Source of the DNA: Nostoc sp. B(2019)
GTDB lineage: Bacteria; Cyanobacteriota; Cyanobacteriia; Cyanobacteriales; Nostocaceae
Direction: 5' to 3'
Assembly: GCF_010091925.1 (NCBI RefSeq)
Contig: NZ_WVID01000016.1
Span: 1 to 64,000, forward strand
Length of the DNA: 64,000 nucleotides
Positions 43,945 to 53,178 of the stretch are shown in pieces (the stretch's first letter is position 1; every line of letters starts with the position of its first letter). The translations under genes and the position numbers were made by a program. The notes below the pieces were generated by a model. It searched no databases and was not told where the DNA came from. It was given only the letters and a program-made list of their open reading frames with translations.

Positions 43945-45144
43945 GTGAAACTGTGTATTGTTACCCATAAAGTTAAACGAGGTGATGGTCAGGGTCGAGT
44001 AAATTATGAGGTTGCAAAAGAAGCAATTCATCGCGGTCATCACCTGACATTATTAGCAAGTGAAGTTGCACCAGAACTAGAAAATCATAGCCAAGTTAAC
44101 TGGGTGGAAATTCCAGTTAATGGGTATCCTACTGAATTAATTCGTAATTTCATCTTTGCTAAAAAAAGCGCAAGTTTGTTAAAAAAATCTCGCTCTAATA
44201 TTGATTTAGTCAAAGTCAATGGAGCGATTAGTATGGCTACTGCTGATGTGAATGCCGTACATTTTGTCCATAGTTCATGGTTGCGATCGCCTGTTCATAT
44301 TTCCCGCAATCGCCGAGATTTATATGGTCTTTATCAGTGGCTTTTTACCGCTTTAAATGCCCGTTGGGAAAAGCAAGCTTTTCAAACTGCGAAAGTCGTT
44401 GTAGCCGTATCCGAAAAGGTAGCACAGGAATTAGTCAATATTGGCGTTCCCCGTTCTCGGATTCGGGTAATAGTCAATGGAGTTGATTTACAAGAGTTTG
44501 CTCCTGGTATAGCATCTCGCCAAAAATTAGGACTCCCAGAGAATGTCACCCTAGCATTATTTGCTGGAGACATCCGCACACCCAGGAAGAACTTGGATAC
44601 TGTGTTGCACGCCTTAGTAAAAGTTCCCGATTTACATCTAGTAGTGGTGGGTAACACTGAAGGTAGCCCCTTCCCGCAACTAGCAGCATCCCTAGGATTA
44701 ACTGAGCGCGTGCATTTTGTGGGATATCGACGTGATATCGCCGAAATTATGCGGGCAGTGGATTTATTCGTTTTTCCTTCCCGTTACGAAGCTTGCACCC
44801 TTGTATTGTTAGAAGCACTCGCCTCTGGATTGCCTGTAATTACTGCCACAGCAACAGGAGGTGCAGAATTAGTGACACCAGAATGTGGAGTCGTCTTGTC
44901 CGACTCAGACGATGCCGATGCTTTAGCAGCAGCACTGTTGTCCTTAGTGAGCGAACGCATCTTAATGCAGCAGATGGGTCAAGCAGCTCGCTCTGTAGCA
45001 GAACAACATAGCTGGACAACTATGGCGCAAACTTATGTGGATCTATTCGAGGAGTTAAGCAATGCAGAACACCGTTCTCATCCCGACCTATCGCCGTCCT
45101 CTAGATCTCTCCCGTTGCCTTTCGGCGCTACAGGAGCAAACTAA
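43945..45144 (+). CDS. Family 4 glycosyltransferase with a C-terminal overlap tail
   Basis: A 399-residue GT-B enzyme. AGDIRTPRKNLDTVLHAL opens the donor domain, and FPSRYEACTLVLLEALASGL holds the E-x7-E motif. The normal fold ends near TYVDLFEELSNA (about residue 373). The remaining 26 residues are Ser/Pro-rich and encoded in the 83 bases shared with the next gene, in another frame. GTG 43945 is well supported by AGAGGTGGG about 6 bases before it. Confidence 0.9.
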   Translation: MKLCIVTHKVKRGDGQGRVNYEVAKEAIHRGHHLTLLASEVAPELENHSQVNWVEIPVNGYPTELIRNFIFAKKSASLLKKSRSNIDLVKVNGAISMATADVNAVHFVHSSWLRSPVHISRNRRDLYGLYQWLFTALNARWEKQAFQTAKVVVAVSEKVAQELVNIGVPRSRIRVIVNGVDLQEFAPGIASRQKLGLPENVTLALFAGDIRTPRKNLDTVLHALVKVPDLHLVVVGNTEGSPFPQLAASLGLTERVHFVGYRRDIAEIMRAVDLFVFPSRYEACTLVLLEALASGLPVITATATGGAELVTPECGVVLSDSDDADALAAALLSLVSERILMQQMGQAARSVAEQHSWTTMAQTYVDLFEELSNAEHRSHPDLSPSSRSLPLPFGATGAN

Positions 45145-45991
45145 ACCAGCCTCTCAGGTGATAGTAGTTGTGCGTGACACGGATGCAGAAACATGGCAAT
45201 TTCTCGATCAATACAAAGCGCACAACCTGCCACTACATACTGTGAAGGTAACGCAACCAGGGGTAGTAGCAGCCCTCAACGCTGGGCTAGCAGCAGTAGA
45301 GGGCGATATTATTTCAATTACTGATGATGATGCCGCACCCCACCCAGATTGGTTAGAGCGCATCGCCGCTCACTTTATCTGTGATAGTCGCATCGGCGGC
45401 GTGGGTGGGCGTGACTGGATACACCACGGTAGCAAGCTAGAAGACGACTCCCGCCCAGTAGTCGGGCAGTTGCAGTGGTTTGGGCGCGTGATTGGCAACC
45501 ATCACCTGGGAGTCGGAGAACCCCGCCAAGTCGATATTCTCAAGGGCGTAAACATGAGTTTTCGTACTCAGGCGTACGGACAATTGCGCTTTGATGAACG
45601 GATGCGAGGTACAGGGGCACAAGTACACTTTGAAATGGCATTCACTCTAGCTCTCAAGCGGGCTGGTTGGCAGATAATTTACGACCCCCAGGTAGCTGTA
45701 AATCACTATCCAGCCCAACGTTTTGATGAAGATCAGCGAAATAACTTTAATGAAATTGCCTTTATTAATTTAGTTCATAACGAAACTCTAGTTTTATTAG
45801 AACATCTGCCGTCTATCCGCCGTGCCGTCTTTTTGCTCTGGGCGGTATTCGTTGGCACGCGCGATAGTTTGGGCTTAGTACAATGGCTGAGACTTCTGCC
45901 CAACCAAGGCCAGCTGGCATGTAAAAAGTTGCTGGCATCCTGGCGCGGGCGTTGGCAAGCATATCAGCAATTCAAAATGAGCAATGGTTAG
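45062..45991 (+). CDS. Family 2 glycosyltransferase
   Basis: A GT-A glycosyltransferase of 309 residues: VLIPTYRRPLDLSRCLSALQ (4-23) start, acceptor or donor segment ISITDDDAAPHPDWLERI with the metal-binding DDD, then VDILKGVNMSFR and the catalytic-type RGTGAQVHFEMAF. GAGGAG lies 7 bases before ATG 45062, inside the previous gene, so the two overlap by 83 bases and are translationally coupled. The sugar is not known. Confidence 0.9.
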   Translation: MQNTVLIPTYRRPLDLSRCLSALQEQTKPASQVIVVVRDTDAETWQFLDQYKAHNLPLHTVKVTQPGVVAALNAGLAAVEGDIISITDDDAAPHPDWLERIAAHFICDSRIGGVGGRDWIHHGSKLEDDSRPVVGQLQWFGRVIGNHHLGVGEPRQVDILKGVNMSFRTQAYGQLRFDERMRGTGAQVHFEMAFTLALKRAGWQIIYDPQVAVNHYPAQRFDEDQRNNFNEIAFINLVHNETLVLLEHLPSIRRAVFLLWAVFVGTRDSLGLVQWLRLLPNQGQLACKKLLASWRGRWQAYQQFKMSNG

Positions 45992-46118
45992 TAGTAAGCA
46001 CTTCAGTGCTTAAGAGTGAAATATCACTTGTAATCTGCATAATCTTCAAGGCGCTAAAGCACCTACTACAAACAGTTTCCAACTTTTCAACTAACTACCT
46101 GCATGGTGGAGATGTATA

Positions 46119-47555
46119 GTGATTTCCAAGCAGATACTTTTCAATAGTTTTTTAAAAGAAAACTTTTCTCCGAAAGAGCGATCGCCACAAGGTTGGATTG
46201 TCATCCTGGGTTTTCTATTCGTAACTGTAGCTTGCTATTTTGCTGGCGCTGCTGCCTTATTGCGCCTAGTTTATCCGGTGACAGCTTTACTTGTAGCCGT
46301 ATTTTTATATTTGCGGCATCCCATTCTCTACATCGGCTTTACCTGGTGGATATGGTTTCTCACACCCTTAGCTACCCGCTTAGTTGATTATCGAGTTGGC
46401 TGGGATCCCACCCGTCAGATGCTCATTGCACCCTATTTAGTGGTGTTTGTAACCATAGGGAGCTTCTTACGCCACCTTCCTGCTGCTTACCGCCAGGGCG
46501 GCTTACCTTTTATTTTGGGTTTTGTCGGAGTTTTCTATGGCTTTTTAGTCGGGTTAATTTACAACTCACCGATTCCTGTAGCACGCGGTCTTCTGGACTG
46601 GCTAAGTCCAATTATCTTCGCTTTTCACTTATTCACAAACTGGCGAGATTATCCCAGTTATCGCCAGAATATTCAGCGCACATTTCTTTGGTGCGTGTTG
46701 ATTACAGGAGCTTATGGCATATATCAATTCGTGGTAGCTCCTGAGTGGGATCGGTATTGGCTAATCGAGTCAAAACTCTTTACCAGTTCGGGAAATCCTG
46801 TACCTTTTGGGATGCGCGTATGGAGCACATTGCACTCAGTCGGGCCGTTTGGCTCCGTCATGCAAGCTGGGTTGCTGTTGTTATTTACCAGTTCGGGAAA
46901 ATTAATTTTTCCTGCCTCAGCTGTTGGTTATTTGTCGTTCTTGTTAGCACAAGCACGTACTAATTGGGGCGGTTGGTTATTAGGAGTAATTATGATTATG
47001 GGTTCAGTTAAAGCTCGTATTCAAATGCGCCTAATTACAATAATTCTAGTGATGGCAATGTGTGTTATCCCCTTAGCAACCATCGAACCACTTTCTACAG
47101 TGATTGGTAGTCGGTTGGAAACTTTTTATAATCTTCAAGAAGATGGCAGTTTTAAAGATAGATCAGGGAGTTATGACAGAAACCTTAGCCTAGCCCTTTC
47201 CAATGCTCTAGGTAGTGGTTTAGGAAATATTTGGAAGGTGAACGAAAAAACCGGTCAAATAGAAGTTGTTGTGATTGACAGTGGCATTTTAGATATGTTT
47301 TTCACCCTAGGTTGGTTCGGAGCCATACCTTACATGGGTGGGTTAATCTTGATGCTTTTCAGTGTTAGTCAATATAGTGAAGCCCGTTTTGATAGTTTTG
47401 TCAGTGCTGCCCGTGCTATTGGGATTAGTGCTTCCACACAGCTATTTATTGGTAGTGGCATGTTGAGTGTAGCAGGCATGATTCTTTGGGGCTTTTTAGC
47501 TATGACTATGGCAGCACATAAATACTATCAACACCAAGATTCTCGACTTTTTTGA
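46119..47555 (+). CDS. Wzy/O-antigen-ligase-like polysaccharide membrane protein
   Basis: A 478-residue membrane protein with about ten to twelve hydrophobic helices and a large periplasmic loop (about 330-385, containing RLETFYNLQEDGSF, RSGSYDRNLSLALSNALGSG and GNIWKVNEKTG) typical of Wzy polymerases and O-antigen ligases. It would polymerise repeat units made by the neighbouring glycosyltransferases or ligate the chain. GTG 46119 is the start, with GGTGGAG 7 bases before it. A gene of this kind lies near the end of the PCC 7120 HEP island. Confidence 0.83.
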   Translation: MISKQILFNSFLKENFSPKERSPQGWIVILGFLFVTVACYFAGAAALLRLVYPVTALLVAVFLYLRHPILYIGFTWWIWFLTPLATRLVDYRVGWDPTRQMLIAPYLVVFVTIGSFLRHLPAAYRQGGLPFILGFVGVFYGFLVGLIYNSPIPVARGLLDWLSPIIFAFHLFTNWRDYPSYRQNIQRTFLWCVLITGAYGIYQFVVAPEWDRYWLIESKLFTSSGNPVPFGMRVWSTLHSVGPFGSVMQAGLLLLFTSSGKLIFPASAVGYLSFLLAQARTNWGGWLLGVIMIMGSVKARIQMRLITIILVMAMCVIPLATIEPLSTVIGSRLETFYNLQEDGSFKDRSGSYDRNLSLALSNALGSGLGNIWKVNEKTGQIEVVVIDSGILDMFFTLGWFGAIPYMGGLILMLFSVSQYSEARFDSFVSAARAIGISASTQLFIGSGMLSVAGMILWGFLAMTMAAHKYYQHQDSRLF

Positions 47556-47607
47556 GAAGCCGGGAATCTGAACTTTTCTGAAAACTTAAATAGGACTGAT
47601 ATAGATT

Positions 47608-48729
47608 ATGAAAGTTATAGTTGTGATGCCACTAGCCGAGCAAAAAGGCGGCGGTGAAATGATGCTTTGGGATTTAATGCACCAAGGACGTAATGCTGGC
47701 GTCGAGTGGTTGGTGATATTTTTGGAAGACGGCCCGATGGTAGAACAAGTAAAGTCCCTCGGCATTGATACGCGAATTGTCAAAAGCGGTCGTCTACGCC
47801 AAGTTCACCGTTTTATTGCCGCTGTTTTTCAGATAGCTGCGATCGCCCGCCGCGAACGTGCAGATATGATTGTTAATTGGATGTGGATCACTCATATATC
47901 TGGGGGTTTAGCGGCGATGCTAGCGGGGTTGCCGGCTGTGTGGTATCAACTAGAAGTACCTAGTGATAAAACTTGGCTAGTACGGCTTGCTACTTTAATA
48001 CCCGCTCGTGCGATCGTCACCCTCTCGAAAGATGGCAAGCAAGCACAAGCGCAGATTTGGCCTCACAGACCAACACCTTTAGTCTATCCTGGTGTCGCCC
48101 TAGACAGATTCGAGCCTGCTGTTTTGCCTTCTGTTGAAGAAGCACGCCGCAAGTTAGGCTTACCATTGCATGGGCCGTTGATTGGAATTGTTGGGCGATT
48201 GCAACGATGGAAGGGAATGCACGTATTGGTACAAGCAATGCCCCAAGTTTTGCAAAAATATCCCGATGTCCATTGTGTAGTGGTTGGCGGTAAGCACGAT
48301 TTGGAACCAGATTATGAGGAATTTTTAAACGCAGAAATAGCAGCTTTAGGCTTGAAAGAGCGGGTAATTATGGCTGGGCTACAGCGTAACATCCCGGAAT
48401 GGGTGCAGGCGATGGATGTATTTGTACATGCATCAGATAAAGAGCCGTTTGGGATTGTGATTATTGAAGCGATGGCATTGGGCAAACCGATTATAGCTGG
48501 TAATGCTGGGGGCCCAACTGAGATTATTACTGACGGCGTTAATGGACTATTAACACCTTACGGCGATGCGGATAAATTAGCGATCGCCATTCTCCGCTAT
48601 CTTGACGAGCAAGAATTTGCCCAAGATGTCGGACTAGCAGCGCGACAACGTGCTTGCGATTTCTCCACGCAGCGTTATGCCGAAAACTTTATTAATACAA
48701 TCCGTTCTGCGATACCAAGTGTTTCGTAG
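47608..48729 (+). CDS. Family 4 glycosyltransferase
   Basis: A GT-B enzyme of 373 residues, beginning VIVVMPLAEQKGGGEMMLWD. The donor domain has LIGIVGRLQRWKGMHVLVQAM and DKEPFGIVIIEAMALGKPII with the E-x7-E motif. It is the last gene of the polysaccharide cluster, 52 bases after the Wzy-like gene. After it, 184 bases lead to the convergent NRPS gene. No hairpin with a T-run is evident there, but small repeats (ctgcgcctccgcgcctctgcg) are present. Confidence 0.92.
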   Translation: MKVIVVMPLAEQKGGGEMMLWDLMHQGRNAGVEWLVIFLEDGPMVEQVKSLGIDTRIVKSGRLRQVHRFIAAVFQIAAIARRERADMIVNWMWITHISGGLAAMLAGLPAVWYQLEVPSDKTWLVRLATLIPARAIVTLSKDGKQAQAQIWPHRPTPLVYPGVALDRFEPAVLPSVEEARRKLGLPLHGPLIGIVGRLQRWKGMHVLVQAMPQVLQKYPDVHCVVVGGKHDLEPDYEEFLNAEIAALGLKERVIMAGLQRNIPEWVQAMDVFVHASDKEPFGIVIIEAMALGKPIIAGNAGGPTEIITDGVNGLLTPYGDADKLAIAILRYLDEQEFAQDVGLAARQRACDFSTQRYAENFINTIRSAIPSVS

Positions 48730-48913
48730 ATGGTGTTGCATAAACAAGAGATAAAATTGATGTTTTGGGATTTAAAACTCCTCATTCTCTCTGCGCCTCC
48801 GCGCCTCTGCGTGAGACAAATACTCATACAACAGGTTTAATGTAGAGCACGCTAGGAGTAGCTGTAATCATAACGTTACACTATTCCTATGCTTTAACTA
48901 ATAGTGTTAATAG

Positions 48914-51598
48914 CTACTTTATACCTTTATCTATAGAAAGCCGCAACTTTTCAGCCAACAACTGGACGTTAGGCTCTTTCAAAATGCCATGATGATCGCC
49001 AGGAATCTCATGGATCTCCAATCCTCCAGCAGCCAACTTAGTCCAACCTAGTCCAGGCTCAACCTCAACCTCAACAATACTAGTAACGTCCTTGTCAGTA
49101 GCCTTGAACAGAGTCACACGGTCGGGGTAAACTTGCGGTACGTAGTTAATTGAATATTTTTTTACTCCTTGGTTGTATGCCTCTCGCCTAATTAGATATT
49201 CGAGATTTTTAATCCTGAAAAAGTCATTTTTTAGGGCAATCTTGCCATAAGAAATGCTCATCCTTCGCTTGAACATTTCTAAAAAATAACTAGGGCCAAT
49301 TTGTAAAAATTGATTCAAGTGATGTGAGAGTCTCTTGTATATTGGTATTGGCAATACTTTTTGAGCACCTGGTAAATAAGAATCAAACAAAGCTAATAAA
49401 GCTACCTGCTCACCTTGTAAAATCAATTGTTGAGCAACTTCAAATGCTATAACTCCTCCAAAAGATAAACCTCCCAGAAGATAAGGGCCTTTGGGCTGGA
49501 GAGTTTTTATTTCTTCAATGTAGTGAGCCGCTAATTCCTCGATTCGATTTAAATAAACTGGCCTTCCTTGTCCATCCTCTGCTATCAACCCATAAACAGG
49601 TTGGTCTAAACCTAAATGAGAAATTAGAGGTTGATATAAGCTGACACCTTGACATAAAAATAAAGGTGATTTAGAACCATTAGGTTGAATTGGTACTAAA
49701 TAGGATAAGGATTTTGGCAATCCTGATTGGCACAGAATTACAGCTAGTTGCTCAATAGTCGGATTTTGGAAAAACGTAGCCAAGGGCAAATTTTTCTTAA
49801 AGGCTTTCTCCACTTGTGCAACTAGGCGCAAAGCTAGCAGAGAGTTCCCTCCCAAATCAAAGAAGTTATCCTTGATGCCAATAGGGTGGATACCTAGAAC
49901 TTTTTCCCAAATGTTTGCTAGTTGGAGTTCCGCCTCATCGCGGGGAGCTACAATTCCTTCTGCTTCTTGTCTGGTTTGAGCGGGTTCTGGTAAAGAACGG
50001 CGGTCTACTTTGCCGTTAGGTGTCATTGGTAAGGCTGCCAATATCACAAAAGCTGAAGGAACCATATAGTCGGGCAATCTCTGTTTGAGAAAGTGCCGTA
50101 GTCTATCAATAATGGTTACTTGTTGGGAGTCGAGAACAACATAAGCTACTAGGCGCTTATCTCCAGGGACATCCTCCCGCGCTGTCACCACGGATTGTTG
50201 CACAGCAGGGTGTTGAGATAGTATTGCCTCAATTTCGCCTAATTCGACGCGGAAGCCTCGGATTTTGATTTGGGAGTCAAGGCGACCAATATATTCAATG
50301 TTGCCATCATCCAGGTAACGAGCTAAGTCGCCAGTTTTATACAGTCGCGCTCCTGGCTCTTTGCTGAAAGGGTTGAGAATAAATTTTTCTCTAGTCAAGT
50401 CAGGACGTTTGAGGTAGCCGCGGGCTAGTCCAGCACCGCCGATATATAGTTCCCCAGATTCACCAACAGGCACAGGCTGTAAATCCTCATCCAGGATATA
50501 AATCTGTGTATTGGTAATGGGGCAACCAATAGGAGCAATAATATAATTGTTGCCGCGCTGACATCTCCAGAAAGTTGCATCAATGGAAGCTTCTGTCGGG
50601 CCATAGCAATTATATAGAACATTATCTAAGTTCAATTTGGTAAAGAAACGCTCTATAAGTTCGACAGGTAAAGCTTCACCACCACAGGTAATGTGTTTAA
50701 GCGATTGACAATTCTCAATTCCCTGCTCATCCAGTAATACACGGAGTATTGAAGGTACTAAAGCAATGACGGTGATTTGCTGTTCGGTAATTAGTTTAAC
50801 GAGATAGGCGGTGTCCTGATGTCCACCAGGGCGAGCCATAATCAATTGCGCTCCGAAGCACAATGGCCAGAATATCTGCCATACCGAAGGGTCGAAGCTA
50901 AAAGAAATGGTCTGTAAAACTTTGTCTGCTGGAGTTAATTTAAAGGTTGTTTGCCGCCATGCGAGTTGGTTGCAGATTCCACGATGAGTAATCATTACAC
51001 CTTTGGGCTGTCCTGTAGAGCCGGAAGTGTAAATTGTGTAGATTAGGTTATCAGGTGTTGTATTACAGAACGGATTCTCTTGGCTATTCTGAGTGATTTC
51101 CCAATCTGAATCTAAACAAACGACTTGTGTTTCATGAGTAGGTAGACTTTTTACCAATTGCTGTGTGGTCAGCATTACTGGTATTTGAGTGTCCTCTAAG
51201 ATAAAAGCTAAGCGGTCTTTTGGATATGCCGGGTCTAAAGGTACATAAGCTCCTCCAGCCTTGAGAATTCCCAACAGTCCAACGATCATTTCCAAAGAGC
51301 GCTCTAGACAAATACCAACAAGTACCTCTGGTTTAACGCCTAAGCTACGTAGGTGATGCGCTAGCTGATTTGCCCGTTGGTTTAACTGCCGATAAGTAAG
51401 CTGGGTGTTTTCAAATACTACGGCGATTGTATCAGGCGATCGCTCTACCTGAATCTCAAACATTTGATGAATGCATAGATTCTGGTGATCTATTTGAGCG
51501 TAATTCAATTCCTGTATAACTTGACCGCCGATGAAGTGAGTCAAGGTATCTAACTGAATATTTTCCTTATGTTCTGAATCTTTAATATTTATACTCAT
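48914..51598 (-). CDS. Single-module NRPS: adenylation, carrier, thioesterase (A-T-TE)
   Basis: An 894-residue synthetase with no condensation domain. The A domain spans about 45-560: TSGSTGQPKG (A3), FSFDPSVW (A4), NCYGPTEA (A5), YKTGDLARY (A7), GRLDSQIKIRGFRVE (A8) and PNGKVDRRSL (A10). The carrier domain follows with FFDLGGNSLLAL (phosphopantetheine serine), and a type I thioesterase ends the protein, with GGLSFGG and PGDHHG. The Asp of FSFDPS, which in amino-acid activators contacts the amine, suggests an amino-acid substrate rather than a keto acid. My specificity-pocket guess (D-P-W-A-I-C-C-I-D-K) is low confidence. It follows its partner gene by 10 bases. Confidence 0.92.
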   Translation of the reverse strand: MSINIKDSEHKENIQLDTLTHFIGGQVIQELNYAQIDHQNLCIHQMFEIQVERSPDTIAVVFENTQLTYRQLNQRANQLAHHLRSLGVKPEVLVGICLERSLEMIVGLLGILKAGGAYVPLDPAYPKDRLAFILEDTQIPVMLTTQQLVKSLPTHETQVVCLDSDWEITQNSQENPFCNTTPDNLIYTIYTSGSTGQPKGVMITHRGICNQLAWRQTTFKLTPADKVLQTISFSFDPSVWQIFWPLCFGAQLIMARPGGHQDTAYLVKLITEQQITVIALVPSILRVLLDEQGIENCQSLKHITCGGEALPVELIERFFTKLNLDNVLYNCYGPTEASIDATFWRCQRGNNYIIAPIGCPITNTQIYILDEDLQPVPVGESGELYIGGAGLARGYLKRPDLTREKFILNPFSKEPGARLYKTGDLARYLDDGNIEYIGRLDSQIKIRGFRVELGEIEAILSQHPAVQQSVVTAREDVPGDKRLVAYVVLDSQQVTIIDRLRHFLKQRLPDYMVPSAFVILAALPMTPNGKVDRRSLPEPAQTRQEAEGIVAPRDEAELQLANIWEKVLGIHPIGIKDNFFDLGGNSLLALRLVAQVEKAFKKNLPLATFFQNPTIEQLAVILCQSGLPKSLSYLVPIQPNGSKSPLFLCQGVSLYQPLISHLGLDQPVYGLIAEDGQGRPVYLNRIEELAAHYIEEIKTLQPKGPYLLGGLSFGGVIAFEVAQQLILQGEQVALLALFDSYLPGAQKVLPIPIYKRLSHHLNQFLQIGPSYFLEMFKRRMSISYGKIALKNDFFRIKNLEYLIRREAYNQGVKKYSINYVPQVYPDRVTLFKATDKDVTSIVEVEVEPGLGWTKLAAGGLEIHEIPGDHHGILKEPNVQLLAEKLRLSIDKGIK

Positions 51599-51608
51599 TT
51601 TATATATG

Positions 51609-52283
51609 TCAATATTTCACTAAATTTTCTTCTTTAAGTTGTTCTTTAGCTAATGCTAATGCTTGATAAGCATCGTTTAACTTGGTTTTATCTATTAGCT
51701 GGTGAGCAAAATGCTTTAAATAAGCTTCGAGATACCTAATACGTAAGTATGGGTCATCTGGACTTATAAGAAAAGGCAGGTCAGATTCAACCATAAAACG
51801 GATAGCCAGCAAGGGAATTGGGCTACGAAGCGGACGGAAATTTGGGTTGTGCAGTCCAGAACTCTCATTCCGCTTGTGAAATTCCCCGATCATTAGTCCT
51901 GACTCAACAAACGAGGGTTTAAGTTTTTGCTGAATCCCATCAATTAGTTTAGAAGTTTCCTGGATTTGGACATCAGGGAAAATAAGTAAAAATGCCTTAT
52001 TTATCGCTAATTCTTTCTCTTTTGGAGCTATCTCCAGGAAAAGATCCCGGTAACGTCTCACAATCTCTTCTAATTGCTGTGAATCTAAATTTTTTGCGCG
52101 AATAACCGCCATTTGAATACTGTTTGATTTAAGAGCGTGAGGCACAAAAGGGCAAACTGGCCCAGACCTACCTAAATCAGGATGATGCCTTCCCAAAAAA
52201 CTTTTAACCCACTCCATGATTTCAATTAAGTGGGGAATATCCTGTTGGATTTGTTCGATTTCAAGAGGTGTATAAAGTTGCAT
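51609..52283 (-). CDS. DUF6875-like protein linked to the A-T-TE synthetase
   Basis: A 224-residue protein, first in the two-gene unit. It contains the DLGRSGPVCPFVPHAL block (about 36-51), which matches my memory of the DUF6875 family found beside biosynthetic genes. The reaction is unknown. Other visible features are a single Cys in VCPFVP, a DVQIQETSKLIDGI helix, and a central GEFHKRNESSGLHNPNFRPL stretch rich in His, Asn and Arg that could form an active site. No signal peptide or membrane segment is seen. Its stop lies 10 bases before the NRPS start, so the products likely act together. Confidence 0.75.
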   Translation of the reverse strand: MQLYTPLEIEQIQQDIPHLIEIMEWVKSFLGRHHPDLGRSGPVCPFVPHALKSNSIQMAVIRAKNLDSQQLEEIVRRYRDLFLEIAPKEKELAINKAFLLIFPDVQIQETSKLIDGIQQKLKPSFVESGLMIGEFHKRNESSGLHNPNFRPLRSPIPLLAIRFMVESDLPFLISPDDPYLRIRYLEAYLKHFAHQLIDKTKLNDAYQALALAKEQLKEENLVKY

Positions 52284-53178
52284 TATCTTGAGATAAATAT
52301 AGTAATTGTGCGATTTATAATCAAGATTAATCTCATAAGCATATTTAATATGAAACTAATCATCACTAACTTAATGAAAAACCTTACATCTTTTTAAAGT
52401 CAATTATTTAATATTCATATCAAAAAAAATATGAACTTTATGTATAAATGCTTATTAACATGATGAAGTTTTAGTAGAGATTTAAGTAAAGCTTAGGTAT
52501 TGACAGGAAGTATTAAATATGAGATGGAGTGTTCTTAGGCATTAACGTTTGATTTGTCCAATATTTAAGCAAGCGATGCCTTACGAAAAGCTGTCTAGCG
52601 TTTACGCCGCCCATATAAAGGTAGTAGTCAAAAATTTGAAATTACCAAAATTTGTTAATATCGTTAGTATATTTAATACATAAAATGTTCTCTTTGTAAA
52701 GATGCCTCCAATAATTTCAGGAGTTTTAAGATGTTGCCATTCCAGTTCAGCTATAGTCATTTATGAACAATATTTAGGGTGAAAGAAAATATATCTCGTT
52801 TGGCTTTCTTACTTCGACATATATTTTTTGATATTAATAAATTTTATATATTAAATTGTTATCTTGGAGAAAGCCTTACACATGGCTAGCTGACAACTAG
52901 CTACTGAGTGAGAAATATTAATTACTATTTAATTAGTTAAACTGATTAATTAAATCAAACTTGTATAACTATAGTCTTGTTCTCAAAGGCATATAATTTG
53001 GAGAGTTATTAATGGGAGTTAGCATTTAATGTTATCTAGAAAAAGTTAAATATTTACTTAGTTTCAGGAGGTAGTTGCATTAGAATGGCTCAGCTTGTCC
53101 ACTGCTAAAGCATTTTGACCGTTATTAATTCGGCACTAAAAAAGTACGTATATTTTTTGAATACCTTAATAAGAAAAT
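52284..53178. other. AT-rich region between NRPS unit and ODP-fold gene
   Basis: These 895 bases are very AT-rich. I see no gene of normal size. A strong aggaggt stands at 53067, but the nearest ATG (53086) begins a frame of only seven codons (MAQLVHC). The region should contain the promoters of the two divergent units; their positions are not clear. Confidence 0.6.

Noticed and set aside
48914-51598. A firm amino-acid prediction for the NRPS adenylation domain
   Set aside because: The pocket residues were aligned by eye only, and the resulting code does not match one I know.
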